In this document: in pieces, positions 1 to 8,464 of the stretch
How the letters are laid out: each line of letters opens with the position of its first letter
How positions within the stretch are numbered: the stretch's first letter is position 1
Assembly: GCA_017960805.1 (NCBI GenBank)
Contig: JAGCYM010000083.1
Span: 1 to 38,008, forward strand
DNA length: 38,008 nt
DNA from: Ruminococcus sp.
GTDB lineage: Bacteria > Bacillota > Clostridia > Oscillospirales > Ruminococcaceae
Direction: 5' to 3'
The notes under the pieces: model-generated
What the model was told of the DNA's origin: nothing
The model's database searches: none
The model's input: the letters and a program-made list of their open reading frames with translations, nothing else
Translations under genes and position numbers: made by a program

Positions 1-66
1 CATGACAGAGATGTAAATGCTGCAATAAACATAAGGAATGAAGGCATGCGAATAGTTCTCGCATAG
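1..66 (+). CDS. tnpB: TnpB (IS200/IS605 OrfB) C-terminal end, partial
   Basis: The window opens in frame with 21 codons and a TAG stop. The peptide starts HDRDVNAAINIRNEG, the conserved C-terminal signature of TnpB proteins: the last RuvC aspartate region and the NAA-x-NI motif that follows the zinc finger. TnpB is an RNA-guided DNA nuclease carried by IS200/IS605 and IS607 elements, and its guide RNA is made from the 3' end of the element. The rest of the gene lies outside the window, so intactness cannot be judged. The sequence directly downstream has the hairpins expected of the element's right end, which supports the assignment. Confidence 0.88.
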   Translation, partial: HDRDVNAAINIRNEGMRIVLA

Positions 67-202
67 CCAATAATACAGAACCGTGGGGCACACGGGGTTA
101 GCTCGCTTATGCTTAGTACATTGGTACTATCGAACGAGAACTGACTGCTCGCCAGTTGGCGAGAGGAAGCCACCGCCTCTTTAGGCGGTGGGAGGATATC
201 AC
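67..202 (+). mobile_element. Right end of IS200/IS605-type element
   Basis: After the tnpB stop comes a run of small stem-loops. It ends in a strong subterminal hairpin (170-178 CCACCGCCT, loop CTTT, 183-191 AGGCGGTGG), followed by GAGGATATCAC. A subterminal imperfect palindrome with a short tail is the known right-end layout of IS200/IS605 elements, which move as single strands and leave no target duplication. The exact end (placed at 202, after TCAC) is inferred. The left end is outside the window. Confidence 0.72.
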
Positions 203-222
203 ATTAGTAGTAGGTGGATTAT
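78..222 (+). ncRNA. Putative TnpB guide RNA (omegaRNA/reRNA)
   Basis: The strand downstream of tnpB can fold into successive hairpins: 81-85/91-95 (CCGTG/CACGG), 115-119/124-128 (AGTAC/GTACT), 148-153/158-163 (CTCGCC/GGCGAG) and 170-178/183-191. TnpB guide RNAs are known to span the 3' end of tnpB and the right end, with the guide taken from flanking DNA. Here the guide would start near 203 and read ATTAGTAGTAGGTGGATT, which is the ribosome binding site region of the next gene. Transcription and processing are not shown by sequence, and the boundaries are approximate. Confidence 0.55.
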
Positions 223-676
223 GAATAATTTTTCCAATAATATTACAGCCTTCTTTTCTGAGTTTGGAAAGGGAAGAAAAATGGTTCTTTCAACATCTGA
301 AGGGAACAGGGTATCTTCCAGAATGATGAGCGTCGTAAGGATCAATGACAGATTCTTTTTTCAGACTGATGCAACAATGAAAAAATATCATCAGATTTCG
401 GCGAATAATTATGTTGCGCTGTGTATCGATAATATTCAGATTGAAGGAAAATGTACGGAGATAGGACATCCCTTTGACAGCACTCTTTTTTGTGATGCTT
501 TTATGGAGTCTTTCAAAGGATCATTTGACGCATATTCGGGTTTGATGAATGAACGATTATTTGTTGTGGAACCTGTATACATAGAACGTTGGATATATAA
601 AGACGCTATTCCGTATATTGAAACGTTTGACATCGAAAAACAGGAATACAGCATTGTGAAATATATTGGAAAATAA
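221..676 (+). CDS. Pyridoxamine 5'-phosphate oxidase-family (PNPOx-like) flavin protein
   Basis: A 151-residue protein with the layout of small split-barrel flavin-binding proteins. An N-terminal strand pair (MVLSTSEGNRVSSRMMSVV) precedes the FFFQTDATMKKYHQI segment, then VALCIDNIQIEGKC. These resemble the cofactor-binding strands of the PNPOx/general stress protein family. Members bind FMN, F420 or haem, and the substrate here is unknown. The ATG at 221 is preferred over a GTG at 188: AGGTGG at 211-216 sits just before it, while the upstream extension would be coded by the transposon end. The insertion sequence ends about 18 bases before the start codon, so the native promoter has probably been displaced and any expression may come from the element. 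A terminator follows closely. Confidence 0.72.
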   Translation: MNNFSNNITAFFSEFGKGRKMVLSTSEGNRVSSRMMSVVRINDRFFFQTDATMKKYHQISANNYVALCIDNIQIEGKCTEIGHPFDSTLFCDAFMESFKGSFDAYSGLMNERLFVVEPVYIERWIYKDAIPYIETFDIEKQEYSIVKYIGK

Positions 677-681
677 AAAAT

Positions 682-714
682 GCCTCCAGAGCAATATAAT
701 TTTGCTTTGGAGGC
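682..714. terminator. Bidirectional intrinsic terminator
   Basis: A 13-bp stem (GCCTCCAGAGCAA with TTGCTTTGGAGGC, one G-U pair) around a short AT loop lies between the convergent PNPOx-like gene and the aldose epimerase gene. An A-run upstream (675-680) supplies the U-tract for minus-strand transcripts. The plus-strand tail is weaker. Confidence 0.75.
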
Positions 715-730
715 AGTCTTATAGATTCTA

Positions 731-1741
731 TTAAAGCTTTGTGAAGAAACGTTGATGTGACTTGAAGGTTTCACCCGGTTTTATTTCGCGATAGCCTGTT
801 ACATCAGCTGGAAGGCTTAGATTTGGTGCGTCTATCATTGCTGTCATAGGCTCTGGACAGAAATAGTGATTGAAGCCACGATCATTCCAAATAATCCAGA
901 ACTTATACTCGTCTGAAACTTCATAACAAAGCTTTTTGCCGCTTGCAATATCCTCGGCTATTACACCGTGGAATTTTTCATGATCAAGTTCAGCGTATTC
1001 GCCAAAATACATATCATTATCAACGACCTGCAGTACGGGGCATTTATTGCCAGTTTTATACTCGAGATCCCACATTGTGAGTGATTTTAGCTGTTCGGTC
1101 GGCAGACAGCGTTCATTGAGTTCGCATTTCTTTCCAATAGGAACTGTTAGACGGATATCTGATTCTTTAGCACCATCAACGAAAGGAGCGTTGATAGCAG
1201 TATGTGAAGCAATAGATATAGGCATAACAACATTAGAATTGTTAGTAAAGCAGATATCTTGTTCAAGACCGTTTTCAGAAAGTGTAAATGTGTATTCAGC
1301 AACAAATCTTATCGGAAGATACTGGAAGAATTCATCATTTTCATCGTAAACATATCTTGTCTTTACCCATGCGCAGTTTCCGTCTGAGTTATGCTCAACA
1401 ACCTCGTGAACACGCTTGTGAATAAATCCATGAATGTGATTGTTATAGGGAGCTTTTTCGTTTACTGGTAACTGGTATACCGCATCAGATGTTTTCAGAA
1501 CACCATCTGCGAAACGGTTAGGCAGATACAGAGTCGGAAGTCCCCATACTTCTGCAGACTGTCTAATTACTTCTGCATCGTTGTTGTCGGAGTAGCGGAA
1601 GAATTCTAAACCGTTCTTGTTATCACGAAGACGGATAACATTCGAACCAATCTCGTATGCTATCAGCGCCTCATAACCACCTGCTGCGAGTTTCACACAG
1701 GTCATGCCTCCCCAGTTAATGAGCTGTGTAGAGTTTGCCAT
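731..1741 (-). CDS. Aldose 1-epimerase-family protein (galactose mutarotase-like)
   Basis: A 336-residue cytoplasmic protein of the aldose 1-epimerase/YihR-like beta-sandwich superfamily, which interconverts alpha and beta anomers of hexoses. Supporting segments are the early strand motif ENRFADGVL-like (LYLPNRFADGVL), the HIHGFIHKR histidine region, and a late FCPEPMTAMIDAPN segment holding the expected catalytic glutamate. Length is normal for the family. Of the clustered ATG codons, the one at 1741 is chosen: GAAAGGA lies directly against the first ATG (1750) but about 9 nt before this one. The gene is last in a minus-strand series after citrate synthase, DUF805 and the deaminase. The 66-base gap before it contains a hairpin. 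Sugar specificity cannot be read. Confidence 0.8.
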   Translation of the reverse strand: MANSTQLINWGGMTCVKLAAGGYEALIAYEIGSNVIRLRDNKNGLEFFRYSDNNDAEVIRQSAEVWGLPTLYLPNRFADGVLKTSDAVYQLPVNEKAPYNNHIHGFIHKRVHEVVEHNSDGNCAWVKTRYVYDENDEFFQYLPIRFVAEYTFTLSENGLEQDICFTNNSNVVMPISIASHTAINAPFVDGAKESDIRLTVPIGKKCELNERCLPTEQLKSLTMWDLEYKTGNKCPVLQVVDNDMYFGEYAELDHEKFHGVIAEDIASGKKLCYEVSDEYKFWIIWNDRGFNHYFCPEPMTAMIDAPNLSLPADVTGYREIKPGETFKSHQRFFTKL

Positions 1742-1766
1742 AAACATCATTCCTTTCTTTAAAGCC

Positions 1767-1791
1767 TGTCCAAAGGAAATACCTTAGGACA
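1767..1791 (-). other. Intergenic hairpin before the epimerase gene
   Basis: A 10-bp stem with one mismatch (TGTCCTAAGG and CCTTTGGACA in the minus-strand RNA) around a 5-nt loop sits between the deaminase stop and the epimerase ribosome binding site. There is no U-tract, so it is more likely an RNA processing or stability element, or an attenuator remnant, than a full terminator. Confidence 0.4.
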
Positions 1792-1807
1792 GCATAATTA
1801 TCATTTT

Positions 1808-2428
1808 TCAGTTTGTCATGGACAATATAAAATCAAATACTTCGCTTATATCTGCGTTCTTTTCCGCTAGCTTGTCGAGTATCTTATCCGTGTATAGCAT
1901 ACGGGATACAAAAACAGCACATGGGAGGTATGCTTCAAACTTTTCAAGTACTTTCGGACTTGCGCCACGTTCGATATACCGTAGTTCGCGGTAACTCTGG
2001 ATAGTAAGCTGAACTATTTCTAGCTCGCCGCCCTCGAAGGTGTAATCAAGACATTTTTCAGTGTAGTATGGTTCAGTTTCGGCGAGATGCACCATGCCGC
2101 AGTACGGGTCGCGAGAGGCGGCACGAAGATGTCGAATTCCAGCCATAACAGCTGTTCCCATACACATTGGGCATGGCTCCATAGTTGTGTATAGTGTGAG
2201 ACTATATAAATCGCCAACGGATGTGTCAAGCCTTTTAAGTAAATTTGCTTCAGCGTGGGAAATACGGCGATTGACCGTAGTCGTTTCATTTGAGCGGTTG
2301 CGGTCATGAATCAGAATGATGCCGCTTTCATCGCAGATTGCTGCACCGATGGGAACACTTCCCGCTCGGAAGGCTTCCCAGGCCTCCTCAAAAGCCGCTT
2401 TCCAAGGAACAGGAACATCTTTCCACAT
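1808..2428 (-). CDS. Nucleoside deaminase (cytidine/deoxycytidylate deaminase family, TadA/guanine deaminase-like)
   Basis: A 206-residue zinc-dependent deaminase. Residues 57-60 read SHAE and residues 85-89 read PCPMC, giving the zinc ligands His58, Cys86 and Cys89 and the proton-shuttle Glu60. The core (about 10-150) matches the nucleoside/tRNA adenosine deaminase fold. A C-terminal helical extension of about 50 residues makes it longer than TadA (about 150), so it is better called a nucleoside deaminase than tadA. Its start lies 2 bases after the DUF805 stop codon, so the two genes are almost certainly translationally coupled. The substrate (guanine, cytosine, adenosine or other) is not deducible here. 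Confidence 0.82.
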   Translation of the reverse strand: MWKDVPVPWKAAFEEAWEAFRAGSVPIGAAICDESGIILIHDRNRSNETTTVNRRISHAEANLLKRLDTSVGDLYSLTLYTTMEPCPMCMGTAVMAGIRHLRAASRDPYCGMVHLAETEPYYTEKCLDYTFEGGELEIVQLTIQSYRELRYIERGASPKVLEKFEAYLPCAVFVSRMLYTDKILDKLAEKNADISEVFDFILSMTN

Positions 2429-2430
2429 AA

Positions 2431-3081
2431 TCAGTACCTTGGCTCTCTGCCGTATTGATTTTGATTTGGTTGACTTTCGAGACAGCAGATTACTATTTCA
2501 TATATCTTTAATCCAAGAGGGATTATTCCAAGGATAAAAACACCAAAAAGTAATAAAATTAAAACGTTCCAGTCAACGTCTGAACTATCGAAGAAAGCAA
2601 CAAGCATCATTATTAAGATTATGCCCATTAGTACTCTCCATACTAAATTTGCTATAAAAGTAATCAGTGGCAACGCACCAGTCCTGCCTGTGTCATGGAA
2701 TCGCCTGAAAGAAATAGATAGTGAGGGCAGGAAGAATACCAAGTCAGCAATTACAGGGATAATACCGATTGGGACTACGGTGTTGATAAGCCAGCAAGCA
2801 ATATCGATTAGTCCAGTAAATAGATAAGCATACCAGTACTCGCTTCTTGTTGAACGAGAAGAGAAGTTGATATAGTTCTTGAAATAAAGCTTTATAGCAT
2901 CTCCAAAGCCTACATATTTAGGGGAATCTTTAACACCTTCATATGAATCTGGGTGGATGTAATCAGGTGGAGAAGTCTGCTGTGTGGAAGGAGGAGCACT
3001 AATGCTACGCTGAATCGCACCACATAGGGGGCAGAATTTTACTCCATCAGGAATTTCATAATCACAGTGAATACATCTCAT
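2431..3081 (-). CDS. Zinc-ribbon DUF805 membrane protein
   Basis: A 216-residue membrane protein. Residues 3-20 form a four-cysteine zinc ribbon (CxxC at 3/6 and 17/20). A proline/serine linker follows to about residue 55, then a DUF805 domain with the family marks FSSRSTRSEYWYAYL and RRFHDTGRTG and four hydrophobic helices. DUF805 proteins are small inner-membrane proteins of unknown function, and N-terminal zinc ribbons are common in Firmicutes. AGAAAGG precedes the ATG by 7 nt. The gene begins 45 bases after the citrate synthase stop with no terminator visible, so it may be read from the citrate synthase promoter. No biochemical function can be assigned. Confidence 0.8.
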   Translation of the reverse strand: MRCIHCDYEIPDGVKFCPLCGAIQRSISAPPSTQQTSPPDYIHPDSYEGVKDSPKYVGFGDAIKLYFKNYINFSSRSTRSEYWYAYLFTGLIDIACWLINTVVPIGIIPVIADLVFFLPSLSISFRRFHDTGRTGALPLITFIANLVWRVLMGIILIMMLVAFFDSSDVDWNVLILLLFGVFILGIIPLGLKIYEIVICCLESQPNQNQYGREPRY

Positions 3082-3126
3082 TGTTTTGCCTTTCTAAATT
3101 AATTCCTAAGTGTGGATTGAGAAATC

Positions 3127-4494
3127 TCAGTCAATACGATTCTCCATATCCGTATACTCTCTCATTGGAGATATTGCCTTGTATGCGGGACGGATTATTT
3201 TGTTTGAGTTAATGAGTTCTTCTATTCTGTGAGCGGACCATCCAGCTATTCGTGAGACTGCGAAAATTGGTGTGAACAGCTCATCCGGGATACCAAGCAT
3301 ACGATATACAAATCCGCTATAAAAGTCAACATTTGCACAAACACCTTTGTAAATCCGACGTTCTTCAGCGATTACTTCAGGTGCAAGTCTTTCGACTAGT
3401 GAATATAATGCAAATTCTTCATGTCTGCCTTTTTCGGAGCTGAGTTTTTCAACAAAGCTCTTGAAGACTTTTGCGCGAGGGTCGGACTGTGAATAAACTG
3501 CATGTCCCATACCATATATTAGACCAGCTTTGTCGAAAGCTTCCTTGTGAAGAAGTTTTCGCAGGTATTCACGAACGTCATCTTCGTTTGTCCAGTCTTC
3601 GACATGTTGCTTCATATCATCAAACATCATAGCGACCTTGACATTTGCTCCTCCATGCTTAGGACCTTTAAGTGAGCCTAGTGCAGCTGATATGGCAGAG
3701 TATGTGTCTGTTCCTGATGATGAAACTACATGAACAGTAAAAGTTGAGTTGTTTCCTCCACCGTGTTCAGCGTGAAGCACAAGAGCTAAATCAAGAATGC
3801 GAGCTTCAAGCTCAGTAAAACTTTTGTCAGGCCGTAGCATATATAAAAGGTTTTCGGCTATTGAAAGTTCAGGACGTGGGTCGTGTATAAACAGACTTCC
3901 TCCTTCGCTGCTGTATTTGTACGCGTTGTATCCGTAAACAGCGAGTAATGGGAAGAGCGTTATAAGTTCGATGCACTGACGAAGAACATTTGGAATAGAT
4001 ATATCGTTAGCTTTATCATCATAGGAGTATAGTGCAAGAACACTTTTTGCAAGAGTGTTCATCATATTGTCGCTTGGAGCTTTCATGATGACATCGCGAG
4101 TAAATGTCGGCGGAAGTGCACGGTAGTCAGCTAAGAGTTGTCTGAATTCTGAGAGTTCATTTTCGCTGGGCATAGTTCCAAAAAGAAGAAGGTATACAGT
4201 TTCTTCATAGCCGAAACGTTTTTCTTTTATGAAGCCTTCAACAATGTCTTCAACATCTATGCCTCGGTAATAAAGCTTTCCGTCTCCGTGATTTGGCATA
4301 CCATCGCCCATGTCTAACACTTTTATTGTGCTGATGTTAGTAAGGCCAGCGACAACACCATTGCCATTGATATCGCGGAGACCGCGTTTAACGTCGTATT
4401 GTGTATATAATTCGGGGTTAATCTTGTAGTTGTTTATTGAGCGTTTAGCTAACTTAGTTATTTCAGGGGATATTTTTGAGAATTTGTATGACAA
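3127..4494 (-). CDS. gltA: Citrate synthase
   Basis: A 455-residue citrate synthase that condenses oxaloacetate and acetyl-CoA and feeds 2-oxoglutarate/glutamate synthesis. Catalytic landmarks are HAEHGGGNNSTF, GPKHGGANV and the SDPRAK segment, giving two His and one Asp. The open frame extends to 4680, but that extension holds a perfect sigma-A promoter (-35 at 4577-4572, -10 at 4554-4549), so the mRNA begins near 4542. The only plausible in-frame start after that is TTG at 4494 (MSYKFSKISPEI), preceded by AAAGGAAGG at 4514-4506 with a somewhat long 11-nt spacing. The resulting length fits the family, and the extra 62 residues are hydrophobic and unlike any citrate synthase N-terminus. Probably first gene of a minus-strand operon. 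Confidence 0.9.
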   Translation of the reverse strand: MSYKFSKISPEITKLAKRSINNYKINPELYTQYDVKRGLRDINGNGVVAGLTNISTIKVLDMGDGMPNHGDGKLYYRGIDVEDIVEGFIKEKRFGYEETVYLLLFGTMPSENELSEFRQLLADYRALPPTFTRDVIMKAPSDNMMNTLAKSVLALYSYDDKANDISIPNVLRQCIELITLFPLLAVYGYNAYKYSSEGGSLFIHDPRPELSIAENLLYMLRPDKSFTELEARILDLALVLHAEHGGGNNSTFTVHVVSSSGTDTYSAISAALGSLKGPKHGGANVKVAMMFDDMKQHVEDWTNEDDVREYLRKLLHKEAFDKAGLIYGMGHAVYSQSDPRAKVFKSFVEKLSSEKGRHEEFALYSLVERLAPEVIAEERRIYKGVCANVDFYSGFVYRMLGIPDELFTPIFAVSRIAGWSAHRIEELINSNKIIRPAYKAISPMREYTDMENRID

Positions 4495-4548
4495 TTTTGA
4501 TGTCGCCTTCCTTTCTTTCGTAAAATATGGATACCTAAATATGATATT

Positions 4549-4577
4549 ATTATAATACATTTTGCTAAAAAAGTCAA
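4549..4577 (-). promoter_or_regulatory. Sigma-A promoter of citrate synthase
   Basis: On the minus strand, TTGACT (4577-4572), 17 bp, TATAAT (4554-4549). It lies inside the in-frame upstream extension of the citrate synthase reading frame and therefore fixes the start downstream of about 4542. Confidence 0.85.
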
Positions 4578-4687
4578 GGAAGAGTGAGACGGTAAGTGCA
4601 ATTTGTATAAATAGCACAAGTTTTTGAGCTGATGATTGTTTGTTGATATAGCACAATCTGGCCAGAGAAATACTGTGCATATTGTAC

Positions 4688-4716
4688 TTGACATTAATAA
4701 ATGTATATGATAAAAT
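4688..4716 (+). promoter_or_regulatory. Sigma-A promoter of the ABC exporter operon
   Basis: TTGACA (4688-4693), 17 bp, TAAAAT (4711-4716), divergent from the citrate synthase promoter about 110 bp away. The leader of about 75 nt starts with a small palindrome GCCTTAAGGC at 4718-4727 and ends in AGGAAGGA before the ATG. The 300 bases between citrate synthase and the exporter hold nothing else I can name. Confidence 0.82.
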
Positions 4717-4796
4717 GCCTTAAGGCAGGATAATATTATGCGAGTGATATAACTATTGAGGAATAATAGAGATTTATATATAGGAAGGAACTGACT

Positions 4797-6524
4797 ATGA
4801 TAATAAAGATTCTTTCAAATGTTGGTAAATACTGGGTTCAATCAGTACTTTCTCCGATTACTATTATGGGAGAAGTTGCTATGGAGGTACTCATCCCTTA
4901 CGTCATGGCAGCGATAATCAATAATGGGATTAATAATGGTGACATAGGATATGTTGCTAGAATGGGCGGATTAATGGTTTGCATGGCTATCGTTTCTTTG
5001 TTTTTTGGAGCGATTGCAGGCCGTTTCAGCGCAGTTGCAGCAGTTGGTTTTGCAAAGAATCTTCGTGGAGCATTATTCAAAAAAGTTCAGTCGTTCTCAT
5101 TTGCAAATGTTGATAAATTCTCAACCGCTTCACTTACAACGAGACTTACTACTGATGTTACTAACGTTCAGAATGCATATATGATGTTTATTAGAATGGC
5201 ATTCCGCGCACCAATTATGCTTATTTTTGCGTTGGTAATGGCAGTAAGGATGAACTTAAAACTATCGATAGTATTTTTCTGTGCAATTCCCATTATCATA
5301 TTAGGAGCAATAATTATCCTTTCAAATGCTCACCCACGGTTCAAGGCTATGCTTACAAAATATGATGACATGAATGCAAGTGTTCAGGAGAATCTTATAG
5401 GCATCCGAACTGTCAAGGCTTTTGTGCGTGAAGATTTTGAAAAGAAGAAATTTACTGATAATACGGAATCTGTTCGAGCGGCACAGGTACATGCTGAAAA
5501 ACTGATAATCTTATCTATGCCACTTATGCAGATGGTAATGTATTCAAGTATTGTTGCAATATTATGGTTCGGTAGTCACATGATAGTTGGCGAGACAATG
5601 GAAATAGGTGATCTTACAAGCTTTATTACATATGTAAGTCAGATACTTATGTCACTGTTAATGCTATCGTTCCTGTTTATGATGTTTGTTATCTCACGTG
5701 CTTCAATACAGCGTATATATGAAGTTCTTATTGAGAAACCTGAAATTGTTTCTCCATCTGAAGCTGTAGAAGAGGTCGCTGATGGTTCAGTTGTTTTCCG
5801 CAATGTCAGCTTCAGTTACTTCAAGGATATGAATAACCTGGCACTTGATCATATCAATCTTGAAATTCATTCCGGTGAAACCATTGGTATTATTGGTGGT
5901 ACCGGTTCTTCTAAGACATCGCTTGTACAGTTAATACCTCGCCTTTATGATGCAACTGAAGGTGATGTACTAGTCGGCGGAGTTAACGTCCGTGATTACA
6001 ATGTAACTACACTTCGTGATAATGTTGCAATGGTATTACAGAAAAATGTTCTTTTCTCTGGAACGATCAAGGATAATCTCAGATGGGGGGATCCGAATGC
6101 GACAGATGAGGAAATTGAAGATGCATGCCGATCGGCGTGTGCGCATGATTTCATTATGGGTTTCCCATATGGATATGATACGGATTTGGGACAAGGCGGC
6201 GTAAATGTTTCAGGAGGACAAAAGCAGAGACTATGTATTGCCCGTGCACTATTGAAAAAACCAAAGATTATAATTCTTGATGATTCAACTAGTGCGGTAG
6301 ATACCGCTACTGATAGCAGAATAAGAAAAGCATTCCGTGAAAAGCTTTCTGATACAACAACATTTATTATAGCGCAGAGAATATCATCTGTTAAGGATGC
6401 TGACCGAATAATTGTTATGGATGATGGCAAGATTACCGATATCGGAACTCATGAGCAATTGCTTGTCAGCAGCCCAGTTTACCGCGAGGTATATGACTCG
6501 CAGCAGAAAGGAGCTGATGAATAA
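4797..6524 (+). CDS. ABC exporter half-transporter, degenerate-site subunit
   Basis: A 575-residue half transporter: a six-helix exporter membrane domain (about 1-310) fused to an ATPase domain (about 335-570). Walker A is GGTGSSKTS (about 367-375) and the signature is VSGGQKQRL. Walker B is IIILDDSTSAVD, with Asp where the catalytic Glu normally stands. The switch residue is Gln (IIAQRIS) instead of His. This degenerate pattern is characteristic of one half of heterodimeric exporters of the TM287/288 and BmrC/D type, in which only the partner site hydrolyses ATP efficiently. The stop codon overlaps the start of the partner gene. Such pairs export drugs, peptides or lipids; the substrate is unknown. 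AGGAAGGA precedes the ATG. Confidence 0.88.
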   Translation: MIIKILSNVGKYWVQSVLSPITIMGEVAMEVLIPYVMAAIINNGINNGDIGYVARMGGLMVCMAIVSLFFGAIAGRFSAVAAVGFAKNLRGALFKKVQSFSFANVDKFSTASLTTRLTTDVTNVQNAYMMFIRMAFRAPIMLIFALVMAVRMNLKLSIVFFCAIPIIILGAIIILSNAHPRFKAMLTKYDDMNASVQENLIGIRTVKAFVREDFEKKKFTDNTESVRAAQVHAEKLIILSMPLMQMVMYSSIVAILWFGSHMIVGETMEIGDLTSFITYVSQILMSLLMLSFLFMMFVISRASIQRIYEVLIEKPEIVSPSEAVEEVADGSVVFRNVSFSYFKDMNNLALDHINLEIHSGETIGIIGGTGSSKTSLVQLIPRLYDATEGDVLVGGVNVRDYNVTTLRDNVAMVLQKNVLFSGTIKDNLRWGDPNATDEEIEDACRSACAHDFIMGFPYGYDTDLGQGGVNVSGGQKQRLCIARALLKKPKIIILDDSTSAVDTATDSRIRKAFREKLSDTTTFIIAQRISSVKDADRIIVMDDGKITDIGTHEQLLVSSPVYREVYDSQQKGADE

Positions 6525-8416
6525 TGCCGCCCAAAAAGAACATGAAACCTGCTCAGAAGCCTTCAAATACAGGGAAGACCATCAAGCGTATATTCAGTTA
6601 TATGTATGGCTTCAAGCTGCATTTTATCATTGTTGTACTTGGCGTTGCGATCAGCTCTGCGGCAGCAGTTGCTGGAAATGCTCTGCTCAGTCCAATAGTT
6701 GATAACCTAAAGGAAGCTCTGCGTGGTGGAGAATGGGATAAGCACAAGTTTATTATTACGCTTGGAGTAATGATAGCGATTTATGCATCAGGCGCCTTAG
6801 CAACTTTTATGTATCAGCGCATTATGCTGAAAATATCAACAACTACACTCAAGCGAATAAGAGATGATCTGTTTACCAAGATGGAAGCATTGCCGATAAG
6901 CTATTTTGACAAGCATACACATGGTGAACTTATGTCACTGTACACTAATGATACAGACACACTTCGAGAGATGCTAAGTAATAGTCTTGCACAGTGCATC
7001 AGTTCGGCAATTACTATCATAGGTGTTTTTGCAATGATGATTATTTACAGTTGGATATTGACAATCATTGTTGTTGTTATGCTTGTACTGATAATCTTGG
7101 TTATAGGTGTTGTTGGAAAGCACAGTAGTAAAGGATTCGTTGCACAGCAAAAAGCGCTAGGAACTGCAAATGGATATATCGAGGAATTCATTGACGGACA
7201 GAAGGTCGTTAAGGTATTCTGTCATGAAAGTGCGGCTAATGAAGAGTTTGATAAACTTAATGAAGAACTGTGCATAGCTTCAACAAAAGCGCATACATTT
7301 GCAAATATTCTTATGCCGATAATGAATAACCTGTCATATCTGCACTATGCTGCAACAGCGATAGTAGGCGGTATAATGACTGTTAATGGTTTCAGCGGAA
7401 TGACAATAGGAAAGCTCGTATCATACCTTCAGTTTACACGTCAGTTTGCGCAGCCTATAACTCAGGTATCACAACAGATCAATGCTGTTTTAACAGCTCT
7501 TGCAGGTGCGGAAAGAATATTCAATGTTATAGATGAGCAGCCTGAAGCTGACGAGGGATATGTTACACTTGTGAGTGCTGAAATAGATGGTAATGGTAAT
7601 ATCACAGAGACAGACAAACGGACAGGTCGTTGGGCATGGAGACATCCGCATAAAGCTGACGGTACGGTTACTTATACAGAAGTACGTGGTAATGTTGAAC
7701 TGGATGATGTGTATTTCGGGTATGAGCCCAACAAGACCGTTCTCAACGGAATAAGTCTGTATGCAAAAGCTGGGCAGAAGATAGCATTTGTTGGATCAAC
7801 AGGTGCAGGAAAGACCACCATCACAAATCTTATCAATCGTTTTTATGATGTTCCGGATGGTAAGATAAGATATGACGGTATTAACATCAACAAGATAAAG
7901 AAAAGCGATTTGCGTCGTTCACAGTCAATAGTTCTTCAGGACACACACCTTTTTACAGGTACAGTAATGGAAAACATCCGATATGGTAAACTTGATGCCA
8001 CAGATGAAGAAGTATATGCAGCAGCAAAGCTTGCTAATGCTGATTACTTTATCAGTCACCTTGAGAATGGCTATCAGACTATGCTTACTTCCGATGGTTC
8101 AAATCTTTCACAGGGGCAAAGGCAGCTTCTTGCGATAGCAAGAGCGGCAGTTGCAGATCCTCCGGTTCTCATTCTAGATGAGGCTACTAGTTCAATAGAT
8201 ACTCGTACAGAAGCGCATATTGAAAAAGGCATGGATTCGCTCATGGAAGGAAGAACCGTTTTTGTTATTGCGCATCGTCTTTCAACAGTTAGAAACGCAA
8301 AGGCAATAATGGTCCTTGAAAACGGAAAGATTATTGAGCGTGGTGATCACAATGCGCTCATTGCAATGCAGGGAAAGTATTATCAGCTTTATACAGGTAT
8401 GTTTGAATTAAGCTGA
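6524..8416 (+). CDS. ABC exporter half-transporter, catalytic subunit
   Basis: A 630-residue partner of the preceding subunit, with start and stop codons sharing one base (TAATG overlap). The membrane domain covers about 20-335. A charged insert of about 45 residues (rich in Thr, Asp and Gly, about 345-390) precedes the ATPase domain and is common in this Firmicute subfamily. Walker A is GSTGAGKTT (about 423-431) and Walker B is ILDEATSSID with the catalytic Glu. The switch His is in VIAHRLST, and the signature is the variant LSQGQ. It therefore supplies the functional Walker A/B and switch residues, while the other half supplies the canonical SGGQ signature. The N-terminus begins with a Lys/Pro-rich cytoplasmic stretch. 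Confidence 0.88.
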   Translation: MPPKKNMKPAQKPSNTGKTIKRIFSYMYGFKLHFIIVVLGVAISSAAAVAGNALLSPIVDNLKEALRGGEWDKHKFIITLGVMIAIYASGALATFMYQRIMLKISTTTLKRIRDDLFTKMEALPISYFDKHTHGELMSLYTNDTDTLREMLSNSLAQCISSAITIIGVFAMMIIYSWILTIIVVVMLVLIILVIGVVGKHSSKGFVAQQKALGTANGYIEEFIDGQKVVKVFCHESAANEEFDKLNEELCIASTKAHTFANILMPIMNNLSYLHYAATAIVGGIMTVNGFSGMTIGKLVSYLQFTRQFAQPITQVSQQINAVLTALAGAERIFNVIDEQPEADEGYVTLVSAEIDGNGNITETDKRTGRWAWRHPHKADGTVTYTEVRGNVELDDVYFGYEPNKTVLNGISLYAKAGQKIAFVGSTGAGKTTITNLINRFYDVPDGKIRYDGININKIKKSDLRRSQSIVLQDTHLFTGTVMENIRYGKLDATDEEVYAAAKLANADYFISHLENGYQTMLTSDGSNLSQGQRQLLAIARAAVADPPVLILDEATSSIDTRTEAHIEKGMDSLMEGRTVFVIAHRLSTVRNAKAIMVLENGKIIERGDHNALIAMQGKYYQLYTGMFELS

Positions 8417-8464
8417 TATGCAATTCATACAATGACGAACTAATAAATTTGTGTATATAGTGCA

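Noticed and set aside
4495-4680. Upstream 62-residue extension of citrate synthase
   Set aside because: It contains a perfect promoter, is unlike citrate synthase N-termini, and its ATG has no ribosome binding site.
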